Source of the DNA: Actinoplanes sp. KI2 | Lineage (GTDB): Bacteria > Actinomycetota > Actinomycetes > Mycobacteriales > Micromonosporaceae | Direction: 5' to 3' | Assembly (NCBI RefSeq): GCF_025630775.1 | Contig: NZ_JAOSZE010000024.1 | Location: 1 to 64,000, forward strand | DNA: 64,000 nucleotides | Shown: positions 34,180 to 41,931 of the stretch, one piece after another | Position numbering within the stretch: position 1 is the stretch's first letter | How the letters are laid out: the number at the start of each line of letters is the position of its first letter | Position numbers and translations under genes: made by a program | The notes under the pieces: generated by a model | The model's database searches: none | Told to the model about the DNA's origin: nothing | What the model saw: the letters and a program-made list of their open reading frames with translations, nothing else

Positions 34180-34947
34180 GTGTCCCCCCGACGACGGCTC
34201 CTGCTGCTCGGCGTGGCCGGCCTCGCCGTGACGGCGCTGCTGATCGTGCTGGGGGCCCGCCTGCTCGGCCGGTCCGATGCCACCGGCGCCCGCCCCGACC
34301 AGGCGCGGCCGGGCACCGTGGTGCTGGTGCCCGGTTACGGCGGCGGACGCGCCGCGCTGAGCCGGCTCGCCGACCGCCTCGAGGCCGCGGGCCGCACCAC
34401 CGTCGTGCTGACGCTGCCCGGCGACGGCACCGGCGACCTGCTGACGCAGGCCGACACCCTGGACTCCGCGGTACGCGACGCGCTGCGCCACGGCGCGCCC
34501 TCGGTCGACGTGATCGGCTACTCGGCCGGCGGGGTGGTGGCCCGGCTGTGGGTGGACCGGCATCACGGCGCCCAGGTCGCCCGCCGGATCGTCACGCTCG
34601 GCTCGCCGCTGCACGGCGCGAGGATCGCCGGCGCCGGTGCCGCCCTGGCCCCGGACGCCTGCCCGCAGGCCTGCCGCGAACTCGCCCCCGGCAGCGACCT
34701 GCTGCGCCGCCTCGACGGCCCGCTGCCGGCCGGCCTGCCCTGGCTGTCCATCTGGACCCAGGACGACGAGACCGTGCAGCCGCCCGACTCGGCACGCCTG
34801 GCCGGCGCGGTCAACGTGCCGCTGCAGAGCATCTGCCCGTCGGCCCGCGTCGGCCACGGCGACCTGCCCACCGATCCGAAGGTCACCGCGCTGGTCCTGA
34901 CCGCGCTCGGCACGGCGCCGCTGACCGCCCCGACCACCTGCCCGTAG
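34180..34947 (+). CDS. Alpha/beta-hydrolase, lipase class 2-like, secreted or membrane-anchored
   Basis: 255 aa. An N-terminal hydrophobic segment (about residues 6-26) is a signal or anchor. The hydrolase core shows the oxyanion region VLVPGYGGG, the nucleophile elbow VIGYSAGGVV, an Asp in TQDDETV and a His in RVGHGDLPTD. This resembles EstA/LipA-type triacylglycerol lipases. Four Cys residues could form disulfides. The GTG start has no strong ribosome-binding site. Confidence 0.85.
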   Translation: MSPRRRLLLLGVAGLAVTALLIVLGARLLGRSDATGARPDQARPGTVVLVPGYGGGRAALSRLADRLEAAGRTTVVLTLPGDGTGDLLTQADTLDSAVRDALRHGAPSVDVIGYSAGGVVARLWVDRHHGAQVARRIVTLGSPLHGARIAGAGAALAPDACPQACRELAPGSDLLRRLDGPLPAGLPWLSIWTQDDETVQPPDSARLAGAVNVPLQSICPSARVGHGDLPTDPKVTALVLTALGTAPLTAPTTCP

Positions 34948-34975
34948 CCTCCGGCCCGCAGCGGCCGCCGGCCGG

Positions 34976-35130
34976 GCGATGACCGGCTACCGCCCGCAGC
35001 GTCCGCGCGATGACCGACTACCGCCCGCGGCGTCCGCGCGATGACCGGCCACCGCCCGCAGCGTCCGCGCGATGACCGGCCACCGCGCGCAGCGGCAGCG
35101 CGATGACCGGCCACCGCCCGCGGCGTCCGC
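34976..35130. repeat. 31-bp tandem repeat, 5 copies, adjoining the MFS gene stop
   Basis: Units start at 34976, 35007, 35038, 35069 and 35100, each beginning GCGATGACCG. A degenerate copy (35139-35166) runs through the stop and last codons of the minus-strand MFS gene. The tract fills nearly all of the convergent gap 34948-35149; no gene is seen in it. Confidence 0.92.
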
Positions 35131-35149
35131 CGGGCCGCGCCATGACCGG

Positions 35150-36631
35150 CTACGTGGCGTCCGCGGGCCGCGCGATGGCGGCCGGGTAGGCCCGCCGCCC
35201 GAGGACCAGCAGCACGATCGCGGCCACGGCCACCAGCGGGACGTACCGCATCGCGGTCGCCAGGCCGAACCGGTCGGCCAGCATGCCCGTCACGAGCGGG
35301 CCGGCCGCGAGGCCGAGCAGGTTGTTGAAGAACGTGTACGTGCCGAAGGCGGTGGCCCGGAGGGACTCGGGGGTCAGCCGGGCGACCATCGCCCCGGTCG
35401 GCCCGGTCGTACCGGCGCAGAAGAAGCAGCCGACCGCGAGCAGCAGCAGCTGCGCTCCGCCCGGTTCCCGCGCGAAGCCGGCGGCCAGGCAGACGACCGA
35501 CACCGCCGAGAACACGATGGCGACCGTCCACTTGCGAACCGGCCGGCCGCGTCCGGCCCGGTCGGTGACCACGCCGCACACGAGCATCCCGACGCCCATG
35601 ACGAGGATGAGGAGCGCGGCGAGACTGGCGGCCGGCTTCGGATCCAACCCGTGGACGCGTTGAAAGTAGCTGGGCAGCCAGGCGAAGAGCGAGCCCGCGA
35701 TGAACAGCTGGAGGCCGCCACCCAGGTACGCGAGGACGACCGCGGGCGTCGAGAAGAGCGCGGACAGCCTCGCCCGCTCCCGCCCGGCGGCCCGCTCCCG
35801 CCCGGCGGCCCGCTCCCGCCCAGCCCGCACCCATCCGGCGGCCCGCTCGCGTCCGGCCCGCTCTCGCCCAGCCCACTCCCGCCCCACCCGCTCCCGTCCG
35901 GCGGCCCGCTCCCGCCCAGCCCGCACCCATCCGGCGGCCCGCTCCCGCCCGGCGGCCCGCTCCCGCCCGGCGGCCCGCTCCCGCCCGGCGGCCGGCGCCG
36001 GTTCGCCGCCGGGCGCCTTGCCGACCCGGTGGCGGGCCAGCCGGCGCTCGGTGACGACCGCGCCGTAGAGGCCGGCGAGCGCCAGGCCGACGATGCCCAT
36101 CACGGCGAACGCCCACCGCCAGCCGAACCGCGCCGCGAGGACACCGCCGAGGGCCACGCCGAGGACCGAGCCGAACGAGCCGCCGGCCATGAACGCCCCG
36201 CTCAGCGACGCCCGGCGGTCCACGGCGAAGAGGGCGAACACCACCGCGAGGCCGACGCTGCCGTACGCGGCCTCGCCGGCGCCGATCAGGAAGCGGGCGG
36301 CGAGCAGTTGCCCGTAACCGGCGGCCAGCGCGCACCCGATGGTCGCGAGGCTCCACACCACCGCCATCGCGATGACCGACCGCACCCGGCCCCAGCGGTC
36401 GCCGACGAGCGACAGCGGGACCGCGAGGACGCCGACGGTGAGGGCGACGATGCTGGTGAGGCTGCCGAGCTGGGTGTCGCTGAGGCCCCAGTCCCGTTTC
36501 AGGAGCGGGAACACCGCCGACAGCACCTGCCGGGACATGTAGTCGGAGAGCAGCAGCCCGAACGTGACCGCGAAGACGACCCACGGGAAGGCCCGGCCGA
36601 CCGCCGGCCGCTCACTGACCTGCACAGCCAT
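35150..36631 (-). CDS. MFS transporter with a repeat insertion in the central loop
   Basis: 493 aa, about 12 TM segments. The motif-A sequence GDRWGRVRS after TM2 and DRAGRGRPVRK after TM8 identify the major facilitator superfamily. The central cytoplasmic loop between TM6 and TM7 is expanded by about 75 residues made of RERAAG-type hexapeptide repeats (about residues 213-286), absent from ordinary MFS proteins. This stretch is extremely Arg/Ala/Gly/Glu-rich and probably disordered and charged. The substrate is unknown. The quinone-reductase gene ends 43 bp upstream on the same strand. Confidence 0.9.
   Translation of the reverse strand: MAVQVSERPAVGRAFPWVVFAVTFGLLLSDYMSRQVLSAVFPLLKRDWGLSDTQLGSLTSIVALTVGVLAVPLSLVGDRWGRVRSVIAMAVVWSLATIGCALAAGYGQLLAARFLIGAGEAAYGSVGLAVVFALFAVDRRASLSGAFMAGGSFGSVLGVALGGVLAARFGWRWAFAVMGIVGLALAGLYGAVVTERRLARHRVGKAPGGEPAPAAGRERAAGRERAAGRERAAGWVRAGRERAAGRERVGREWAGRERAGRERAAGWVRAGRERAAGRERAAGRERARLSALFSTPAVVLAYLGGGLQLFIAGSLFAWLPSYFQRVHGLDPKPAASLAALLILVMGVGMLVCGVVTDRAGRGRPVRKWTVAIVFSAVSVVCLAAGFAREPGGAQLLLLAVGCFFCAGTTGPTGAMVARLTPESLRATAFGTYTFFNNLLGLAAGPLVTGMLADRFGLATAMRYVPLVAVAAIVLLVLGRRAYPAAIARPADAT
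35771..35993 (-). repeat. 18-bp in-frame repeat array in the MFS central loop
   Basis: The unit GCCCGCTCCCGCCCGGCG (plus-strand reading) encodes RERAAG. About a dozen perfect or diverged units occur, with a larger duplicated block containing AGWVRAGRERAAG at both ends. Confidence 0.9.
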
Positions 36632-36674
36632 ATGGTCGCGCGAACGGGCGGGCGGACCGGGCGGGATGGCGACG

Positions 36675-37667
36675 TCAGGCGTGACCGGTGCGCTCCAGGC
36701 AGAAGACCGAGGAGCCGATGCTGCGGCCGGATTCGAGGTCCCGGTGCGCCTGCGCGGCGTCCTCCAAGTCGTACCGCTGGTTGATTTGGATCTTGATACG
36801 CCCGGCGGCGACGTGGCCGAAGAGCTCGTCCGCGAGGGCCGCCCGTTCCTCGGGCTCGGCGATGTAGTCGGCGAGCGCCGGACGGGTCACGAACAGCGAG
36901 CCGTGGATCGCCAGCCGCATGGCGTCGATCGGCGGCACCGGGCCGGACGAGGTGCCGAAGCAGACCAGCAGCCCGCGCCGCCGCAGCGAGGCGAGCGACG
37001 TCTCGAACATCGTCCGGCCGACGCTGTCGTAGACCACCGGGACGCCCGCGCCGCCGGTGAGCTCGCGCACCCGGGTGACCACGTCCTCCCGCGGGTACAC
37101 GATCGTGTGTGCGCAGCCGTTCTGCCGGGCGACCTCGGCCTTCTCCTCGGTGGAGACGGTGCCGATCACGGTGATGCCCAGCAGGCGGGCCCACTGGCTG
37201 AGGATCAGGCCGACCCCGCCCGCGGCGGCGTGCAGCAGCACCGTGTCGCCCGGCGCGAGGGTGGCGATGCGGCGCAGGAGGTACGCCGAGGTCAGCCCGC
37301 GCATGGTCATCGCGGCGGCGGTCTCGAACCCGATCGCCGCCGGCAGCTTGATCAGGGAGTCGGCGGGCATGACCCGCTCGGTGCTGTAGGCGCCCAGCGG
37401 GCTGCCGGTGTAGGTGACCCGGTCGCCGGCGGAGAACCCGTCGACCCCGGGCCCGACCGCCTCGACCACGCCGGCCGCCTCGACGCCCAGGCCGGCCGGC
37501 AGCTGCGCCGGGTAGAGGCCGGTGCGGAAGTAGATGTCGGCGAAGTTGAGGCCGACGGCGAGGTGCCGGACGCGGACCTCACCCCATCGGGGCGTGCCGG
37601 TGTCGAGCCGCTCCCAGCAGAGCACCTCCGGGCCCCCGGTCCGGTAGAAGCGAACTGCCTTGGCCAC
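36675..37667 (-). CDS. NADPH:quinone oxidoreductase (QOR, zinc-free MDR family)
   Basis: 330 aa. Motifs are VGLNFADIYFRTGLYP, GVEAAGVVEAVGPGV and the nucleotide-binding loop LLHAAAGGVGLILSQWA, typical of the quinone oxidoreductase branch of medium-chain dehydrogenases; the catalytic zinc Cys/His set is missing. It reduces quinones or similar enones with NADPH in the cytoplasm. It is divergent from the AraC-type regulator across 130 bp and is probably its target. Confidence 0.92.
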   Translation of the reverse strand: MAKAVRFYRTGGPEVLCWERLDTGTPRWGEVRVRHLAVGLNFADIYFRTGLYPAQLPAGLGVEAAGVVEAVGPGVDGFSAGDRVTYTGSPLGAYSTERVMPADSLIKLPAAIGFETAAAMTMRGLTSAYLLRRIATLAPGDTVLLHAAAGGVGLILSQWARLLGITVIGTVSTEEKAEVARQNGCAHTIVYPREDVVTRVRELTGGAGVPVVYDSVGRTMFETSLASLRRRGLLVCFGTSSGPVPPIDAMRLAIHGSLFVTRPALADYIAEPEERAALADELFGHVAAGRIKIQINQRYDLEDAAQAHRDLESGRSIGSSVFCLERTGHA

Positions 37668-37797
37668 CGTCGATCCCCCCGGTCATCGCCAGTCATCGGT
37701 TGCGGACGCTTGGTGATGTGACCCCTGCAACAGTAGGAACGACCCCTGCCACATGCTTTACTCTGCGGGTCAGGTTTCTTACCTCGTGGGGACATTT
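37668..37797. promoter_or_regulatory. Divergent promoter region between quinone reductase and AraC regulator
   Basis: 130-bp shared control region. TTTACT (37757-37762) is a possible -10 element for the regulator. No clear operator repeat was found. Confidence 0.35.
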
Positions 37798-38853
37798 GTG
37801 GTCACATCGAAGCCGTCGAGCCGGTACGGAACGCTGAGCGGCTACCTCGAGCTGGCCACCTCCCTCGGACTGGATCCGGATGCGCTGATGCGCTCGGTCG
37901 GCCTCGACCCGGCGGACCTCGCGGTGCCGGACAAATGGGTTCCCACCGCGCGCATCGCCCGGCTGCTCGAGCTCTCCGCGCGGGCCGGCGGGCGCGAGGA
38001 CTTCGGGATCCTGCTCGCCGAATACCGGCAGCCCTCCACGCTCGGCCCGCTCAGCCTGGTGCTGCGGTCCGAGCCGGTCCTGCGCAGCGCCCTCGACCTG
38101 TTGATCCGCTACGAGCACAGCTACAACGAGGCGATCCGGATCCGGCTGTCCGAGGGCAACGGGCTGGCCGTCATCCGCCTGTGGTTCGAGATGGGCGAGC
38201 CGGTCGCCGCCCGGCAGGGCGAGGAGCTCGCCGTCGCGGCCCTCCACAAGATCATCAGCGACTTCCTCGGCCCGACCTGGCGCCCGCTGTCGGTGTGCTT
38301 CTCCCACGACAGCCCGGCGAAGCTCGACACCCACATCCGGGTGCTCGGCGACCGGCTGCGGTTCGGCCACGACTTCACCGGGCTGATGCTGTACGCCCGC
38401 GATCTGGACGCACCGAACTCCGCCGCGGATCCCGGCGGACGCCTCGGCAAGGACGAAGCACAGTGGGCGCTGGGGGCGCCGCGCAGCCTGACCGCCGCCG
38501 ACCGGGCCCGGGACCTGGTCGAGGTGCTGCTGCCCAACGGGCGCTGCTCCGCCGACGAGGTCGCCCGGGCCATGGGGGTCGACCGGCGTACGCTGCATCG
38601 CCACCTCGCCCGCAGCGGCGACACGCTGAGCTCCATCGTGGACGTGAGCCGCGCCGCGCTCGCCGAGCGGTACCTGGCCAACGACCGCTACCGGATGACC
38701 GAGATCTCCGCGCTGCTCGGCTTCGCGGCGCCGAGCGCGTTCACCCGATGGTTCCGCGCCCGGTTCGGCGACAGTCCGAGCCAGTGGCGCGCTCGCCGCA
38801 ACAGATTCCCGGTCGAGCCCGAGCCGATCGCACCGCCACCGCCGGAGGTTTAG
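37798..38853 (+). CDS. AraC-family regulator with Arabinose_bd-type N-terminal domain
   Basis: 351 aa. The N-terminal domain (about residues 10-190; GLDPDALMRSVGLDP, LRSEPVLRSALDLL, WRPLSVCFSHDSP) is the type found in OruR/ArgR-like AraC regulators. The C-terminal double HTH includes CSADEVARAMGVDRRTLHRHL and MTEISALLGFAAPSAFTRWFR. The GTG at 37798 has GGGG about 6 nt upstream; an ATG at 37753 in frame would add a hydrophobic 15-residue leader unlike the family. Its stop overlaps that of the convergent ABC permease gene. Confidence 0.87.
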   Translation: MVTSKPSSRYGTLSGYLELATSLGLDPDALMRSVGLDPADLAVPDKWVPTARIARLLELSARAGGREDFGILLAEYRQPSTLGPLSLVLRSEPVLRSALDLLIRYEHSYNEAIRIRLSEGNGLAVIRLWFEMGEPVAARQGEELAVAALHKIISDFLGPTWRPLSVCFSHDSPAKLDTHIRVLGDRLRFGHDFTGLMLYARDLDAPNSAADPGGRLGKDEAQWALGAPRSLTAADRARDLVEVLLPNGRCSADEVARAMGVDRRTLHRHLARSGDTLSSIVDVSRAALAERYLANDRYRMTEISALLGFAAPSAFTRWFRARFGDSPSQWRARRNRFPVEPEPIAPPPPEV

Positions 38854-39683
38854 GTGGCGACGTCCTTGGTGAGGAAGTTCGCCCACGCCGCGCCGAGCAG
38901 CACCAGCAGGTAGACGAGCTGGATGCCGGCGCCGCGCTCGATGTCCCGCCACAGCACCGGCTCGCGGAAGAAGTCGATCCAGGCCAGCCAGTATCGGGTC
39001 GGCAGGTAGGGCCGGATCGCCGCCGCCGCGTCCAGCGTCACCAGCACCTGGCTGGTGACCAGCACGGCGAGCGCGCCCATCGCGGCGCCGAGTGCCGAGT
39101 CGGTCACGGTGGAGAGGAACAGCGCGATCGCCGCGACCCCCACCATCGAGATCACGATGTACGCCACCGTGCCCAGCAACCGCAGCGCGAGCCCGGCCGG
39201 GCTGATCGTCACCCCGGACAGCGAGGTCACGTCGGGCGGCAACGCGACGCCGGCCGAGCTGGTCGACGCGCCGAACAGCGTGATGCCGGTCAGGTACGAG
39301 GAGACCAGCACCGCCGAGATCGCGAAGAGCACGAAGACGACCAGCGAGATCAGCTTGGCGACCAGCAGCCGGCTACGGCCGACCGGGCGGACCAGCAGGT
39401 AGCGCAGCGTGCCCGCGGACGCCTCGCCGGCCACCGCGTCGCCGGCCAGCACCGCCACCGACACCGGCAGGAAGACCGGCAGGACCAGGGCCATCGCGGC
39501 GGCCGGGTAGAGCGCGCCGTTGCTCAGCACCGCGGACAGGAACGCGCCGCCCTGCCCGGGCGGCGGCGGAATACGGGTGGTGGCCAGGAAGATCGCCACG
39601 GTCAGCGGCAGCGCGCAGAGCAGGCCCGCGATCACGTACGTCCGCGGGCGCCGGAACAGCTTCGCCAGCTCGACCCGGATCAT
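38850..39683 (-). CDS. ABC-2-type exporter permease
   Basis: 277 aa with about six TM segments. The N-terminal RVELAKLFRRPRTYVIAG and GEASAGTLRYLLVRPVGRSRLL are typical of ABC-2 permeases of the NatB/YhaP kind. The ATG overlaps the ATPase stop (ATGA). The stop TAA (38852-38850) overlaps the TAG of the convergent AraC gene, so the two share bases at their 3' ends. The transported molecule is unknown. Confidence 0.88.
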   Translation of the reverse strand: MIRVELAKLFRRPRTYVIAGLLCALPLTVAIFLATTRIPPPPGQGGAFLSAVLSNGALYPAAAMALVLPVFLPVSVAVLAGDAVAGEASAGTLRYLLVRPVGRSRLLVAKLISLVVFVLFAISAVLVSSYLTGITLFGASTSSAGVALPPDVTSLSGVTISPAGLALRLLGTVAYIVISMVGVAAIALFLSTVTDSALGAAMGALAVLVTSQVLVTLDAAAAIRPYLPTRYWLAWIDFFREPVLWRDIERGAGIQLVYLLVLLGAAWANFLTKDVAT

Positions 39684-40741
39684 CCGGCGGCCTCGATGGC
39701 CGGGTCGTCGGCCGCGTCGCCGGCCGGGCGGTCGACGGCCGCGTCGTAGGCGGGGTCGCCGGCCGGGCGGTCGACGGCCGCGTCGTAGGCGGGGTCGCCG
39801 GCCAGGTCGTAGGCGGGGTCGCCGGCCGGGCCGTTGGCCGCGTCGACCCGATCGGCGCTGCCGGTGGTCGCGGCCAGCACCACCTCTTCCAGGGTGCGCC
39901 GCTCGGCGGCGATCGCGGTGACCGTCACCCCGGCGGCGACCAGTTCGGCGTTGAGCGCGCCGGGGTCGTCGTGCCGTACGGTCAGCGTCTCCCCCGCCCG
40001 CCGCTCGACCCGCCCGTCGAGCAGCGCCACCACCCGGTCCGGCGTCGGCGTGCCGAGCGTGACCCGGCCGGTGGGGGTGCGCAGCCGGTCCAGATCGTCC
40101 TGCACCACCAGGCGGCCCCGGTCCATCACCCCGACCCGGCCGCAGAAGGCGTCGATCTCGCTGAGCAGGTGGCTGGAGAGGAAGACGGTGACGCCGTCGT
40201 CGTTGAGCTCGCCGAGCAGCTCGCGGATCTCGCGGATGCCGCGCGGGTCGAGCCCGTTGGTCGGTTCGTCCAGGATCAGCAGCCGCGGCGGGCGCAGCAG
40301 CGCTGCGGCCAGGCCGAGCCGCTGCCGCATGCCGAGCGAGTACGCACGGACCGGCCGCCGGTCGATGCCCGCGAGGCCGACCCGCTCCAGCGCCTGGCCG
40401 ATCCGGGCGCGCCGGTCCCGGCGGCGGCCGCCCGGCCCGGCCGCGTCGAACAGCGCCAGGTTGGTGCGGCCGGACAGGTTCGGGTACGCCCCGGGCCCCT
40501 CGACCAGCGCGCCGATCGACGGGAGAACCTCCCGGACGCGGCGCGGCACCGGCAGCCCGAGCACCTCGATCTCGCCGCGGGTGGCGAAGACCAGGCCGAG
40601 CAGCATCCGCACCAGCGTGGTCTTGCCCGAGCCGTTGGGGCCGAGCAGCCCGTAGCGGTCGCCCTCGCGCACGTCCAGGGCGACCCCGTCGACGGCCGTG
40701 ATCCGCCCGTACCGCTTGGTCAGGTCCTTGGTTTTGATCAT
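39680..40741 (-). CDS. ABC exporter ATPase with a repeat C-terminal tail
   Basis: 353 aa. Walker A is GPNGSGKTT, the signature-like region is YSLGMRQRLGLAAAL, Walker B is LLILDEPTNGLDP, and the H-loop is LSSHLLSEID. After the usual DUF4162-type end (LEEVVLAATTG) is an added tail of about 50 acidic residues made of GDPAYDAAVDRPA-type repeats from a 39-bp DNA repeat. The tail is not needed for the ATPase fold. The ATG overlaps the stop of the LolA-like gene, and the gene's own stop overlaps the permease start. Confidence 0.92.
   Translation of the reverse strand: MIKTKDLTKRYGRITAVDGVALDVREGDRYGLLGPNGSGKTTLVRMLLGLVFATRGEIEVLGLPVPRRVREVLPSIGALVEGPGAYPNLSGRTNLALFDAAGPGGRRRDRRARIGQALERVGLAGIDRRPVRAYSLGMRQRLGLAAALLRPPRLLILDEPTNGLDPRGIREIRELLGELNDDGVTVFLSSHLLSEIDAFCGRVGVMDRGRLVVQDDLDRLRTPTGRVTLGTPTPDRVVALLDGRVERRAGETLTVRHDDPGALNAELVAAGVTVTAIAAERRTLEEVVLAATTGSADRVDAANGPAGDPAYDLAGDPAYDAAVDRPAGDPAYDAAVDRPAGDAADDPAIEAAG
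39719..39820 (-). repeat. 39-bp in-frame tandem repeat, 2 full copies plus partial
   Basis: Units start at 39719 and 39758, with a shortened third from 39797. Each encodes 13 residues around DPAYDAAVDRPAG in the ATPase tail. Confidence 0.9.
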
Positions 40742-41862
40742 GCAGGCGCCTCCGCGAGGGCGGTCCCGACCCGTTTCAGCAGCGCCGGGGTGACCGGACC
40801 GGCCACCAGGTACGTGCGGAAGGGGTCGCGGACCACCAGCAGGTTGAGCAGTCCGGTGGCGATCAGCGCGGCCTGGCTCCCGGCCGGCACCGCGACCTCC
40901 TGCCCGTACGTGCTGATCTGCTCGAACGCACCGGCCCCGAACCGGCCCGGGAGGGCGACCACGACGAAGGAGCTGAGCCCGGCGCCGTACACGCCGGCCG
41001 CCGACACGCCACGGACGGCGTCCCGGCGCGGGTATCCGGCGAGGGCCGGCGGCAGCGGCACCGGACGCCGCCGGTTGATCGCGCCGAGGATGTCGGGCGC
41101 CTCGGTGACGGTGTAGCCGATGCCGGCCCGCGGCGCCGGCGGAGTCAGCACGGCCGCGCCCGGGTCGGCAAAGTGGATCTCCAGGAAGCGGGTGGTGAAG
41201 ACCGGCCTGCTCGCGCCCTTCGCGGTGATCTCGGCTTGCAGCGGCAGCCCGTGCCGCGGGTCGGCCCAGATGTCCACGTGCGCCACGGTGGTGTCCGGCC
41301 CGGCCGGGGTCAGCCGCAGGCCGGGCGCGTCGATACCGGCGACCCGTTTGGCGGCCAGCGCGGTCACCCGGTCGCCGCCGGCCGCGGACAGCAGGCGCCG
41401 GGCCAGCTCGGGCGGGGTGAGGTCGGCCGGGCGGGGCAGGCGCACCGGCTGGTCGCCCTCGATCCGGATCAGCTGGTTGTCGCCGAAGTCCCAGCTGAAC
41501 TGGGCCTGCGGGGTCTGGTAGAGGTCGCGCTCGGTGCCCTCGCCGAGCACGTCGACCCGCCAGCGCTGCGGGGACGCGTACCAGGTGCGCATCTCGGTCG
41601 TCCCGGTCAGCGGCGCGGTCACCTGGGTCAGGTTGCGCAGGGCGGGCAGGCCGAGCAGGCCGGTGCTCTGCGCGTACCCGGAGAATGGTTGAGCGGTGGA
41701 GGCGGCGATCCTGGTCCGGAGAATCGCGGGGTCGACCGCGCTCGCGTGCACCGGCCAGACGTTGATCGCCACCGGGATCGCCGCGAGCAGCAGGGCCAGG
41801 CCGAGCACGACCGACCACCTGCGCAGGCCCTGCGCAGTGACGACGGTGCGCGCGGTCACCAT
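40738..41862 (-). CDS. LolA/RseB-like secreted protein, first gene of the ABC operon
   Basis: 374 aa. A signal anchor (WSVVLGLALLLAAIPVAI, about residues 15-33) precedes a half-barrel domain resembling LolA/RseB lipoprotein-carrier folds: FSGYAQSTGLLGLP, YASPQRWRVDVLG, VDIWADPRHGLPLQAEI. In actinomycetes such proteins commonly sit upstream of ABC-2 exporters. It is translationally coupled to the ATPase gene (ATGA). A role in envelope sensing or lipid handling is inference. Confidence 0.82.
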   Translation of the reverse strand: MVTARTVVTAQGLRRWSVVLGLALLLAAIPVAINVWPVHASAVDPAILRTRIAASTAQPFSGYAQSTGLLGLPALRNLTQVTAPLTGTTEMRTWYASPQRWRVDVLGEGTERDLYQTPQAQFSWDFGDNQLIRIEGDQPVRLPRPADLTPPELARRLLSAAGGDRVTALAAKRVAGIDAPGLRLTPAGPDTTVAHVDIWADPRHGLPLQAEITAKGASRPVFTTRFLEIHFADPGAAVLTPPAPRAGIGYTVTEAPDILGAINRRRPVPLPPALAGYPRRDAVRGVSAAGVYGAGLSSFVVVALPGRFGAGAFEQISTYGQEVAVPAGSQAALIATGLLNLLVVRDPFRTYLVAGPVTPALLKRVGTALAEAPA

Positions 41863-41931
41863 AGACCAGCAAAGGTACCCGCGGAACCTGGGCGGCCCGA
41901 ACCGGAAGTCCGGGCCGCCACCGGGTGATTC

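Noticed and set aside
35072..36784. Plus-strand 570-residue frame opposite the MFS gene with GGPLPPGGPLPP repeats
   Set aside because: It is the antisense shadow of the MFS repeat loop; the minus strand has 12 TM segments and MFS motifs.
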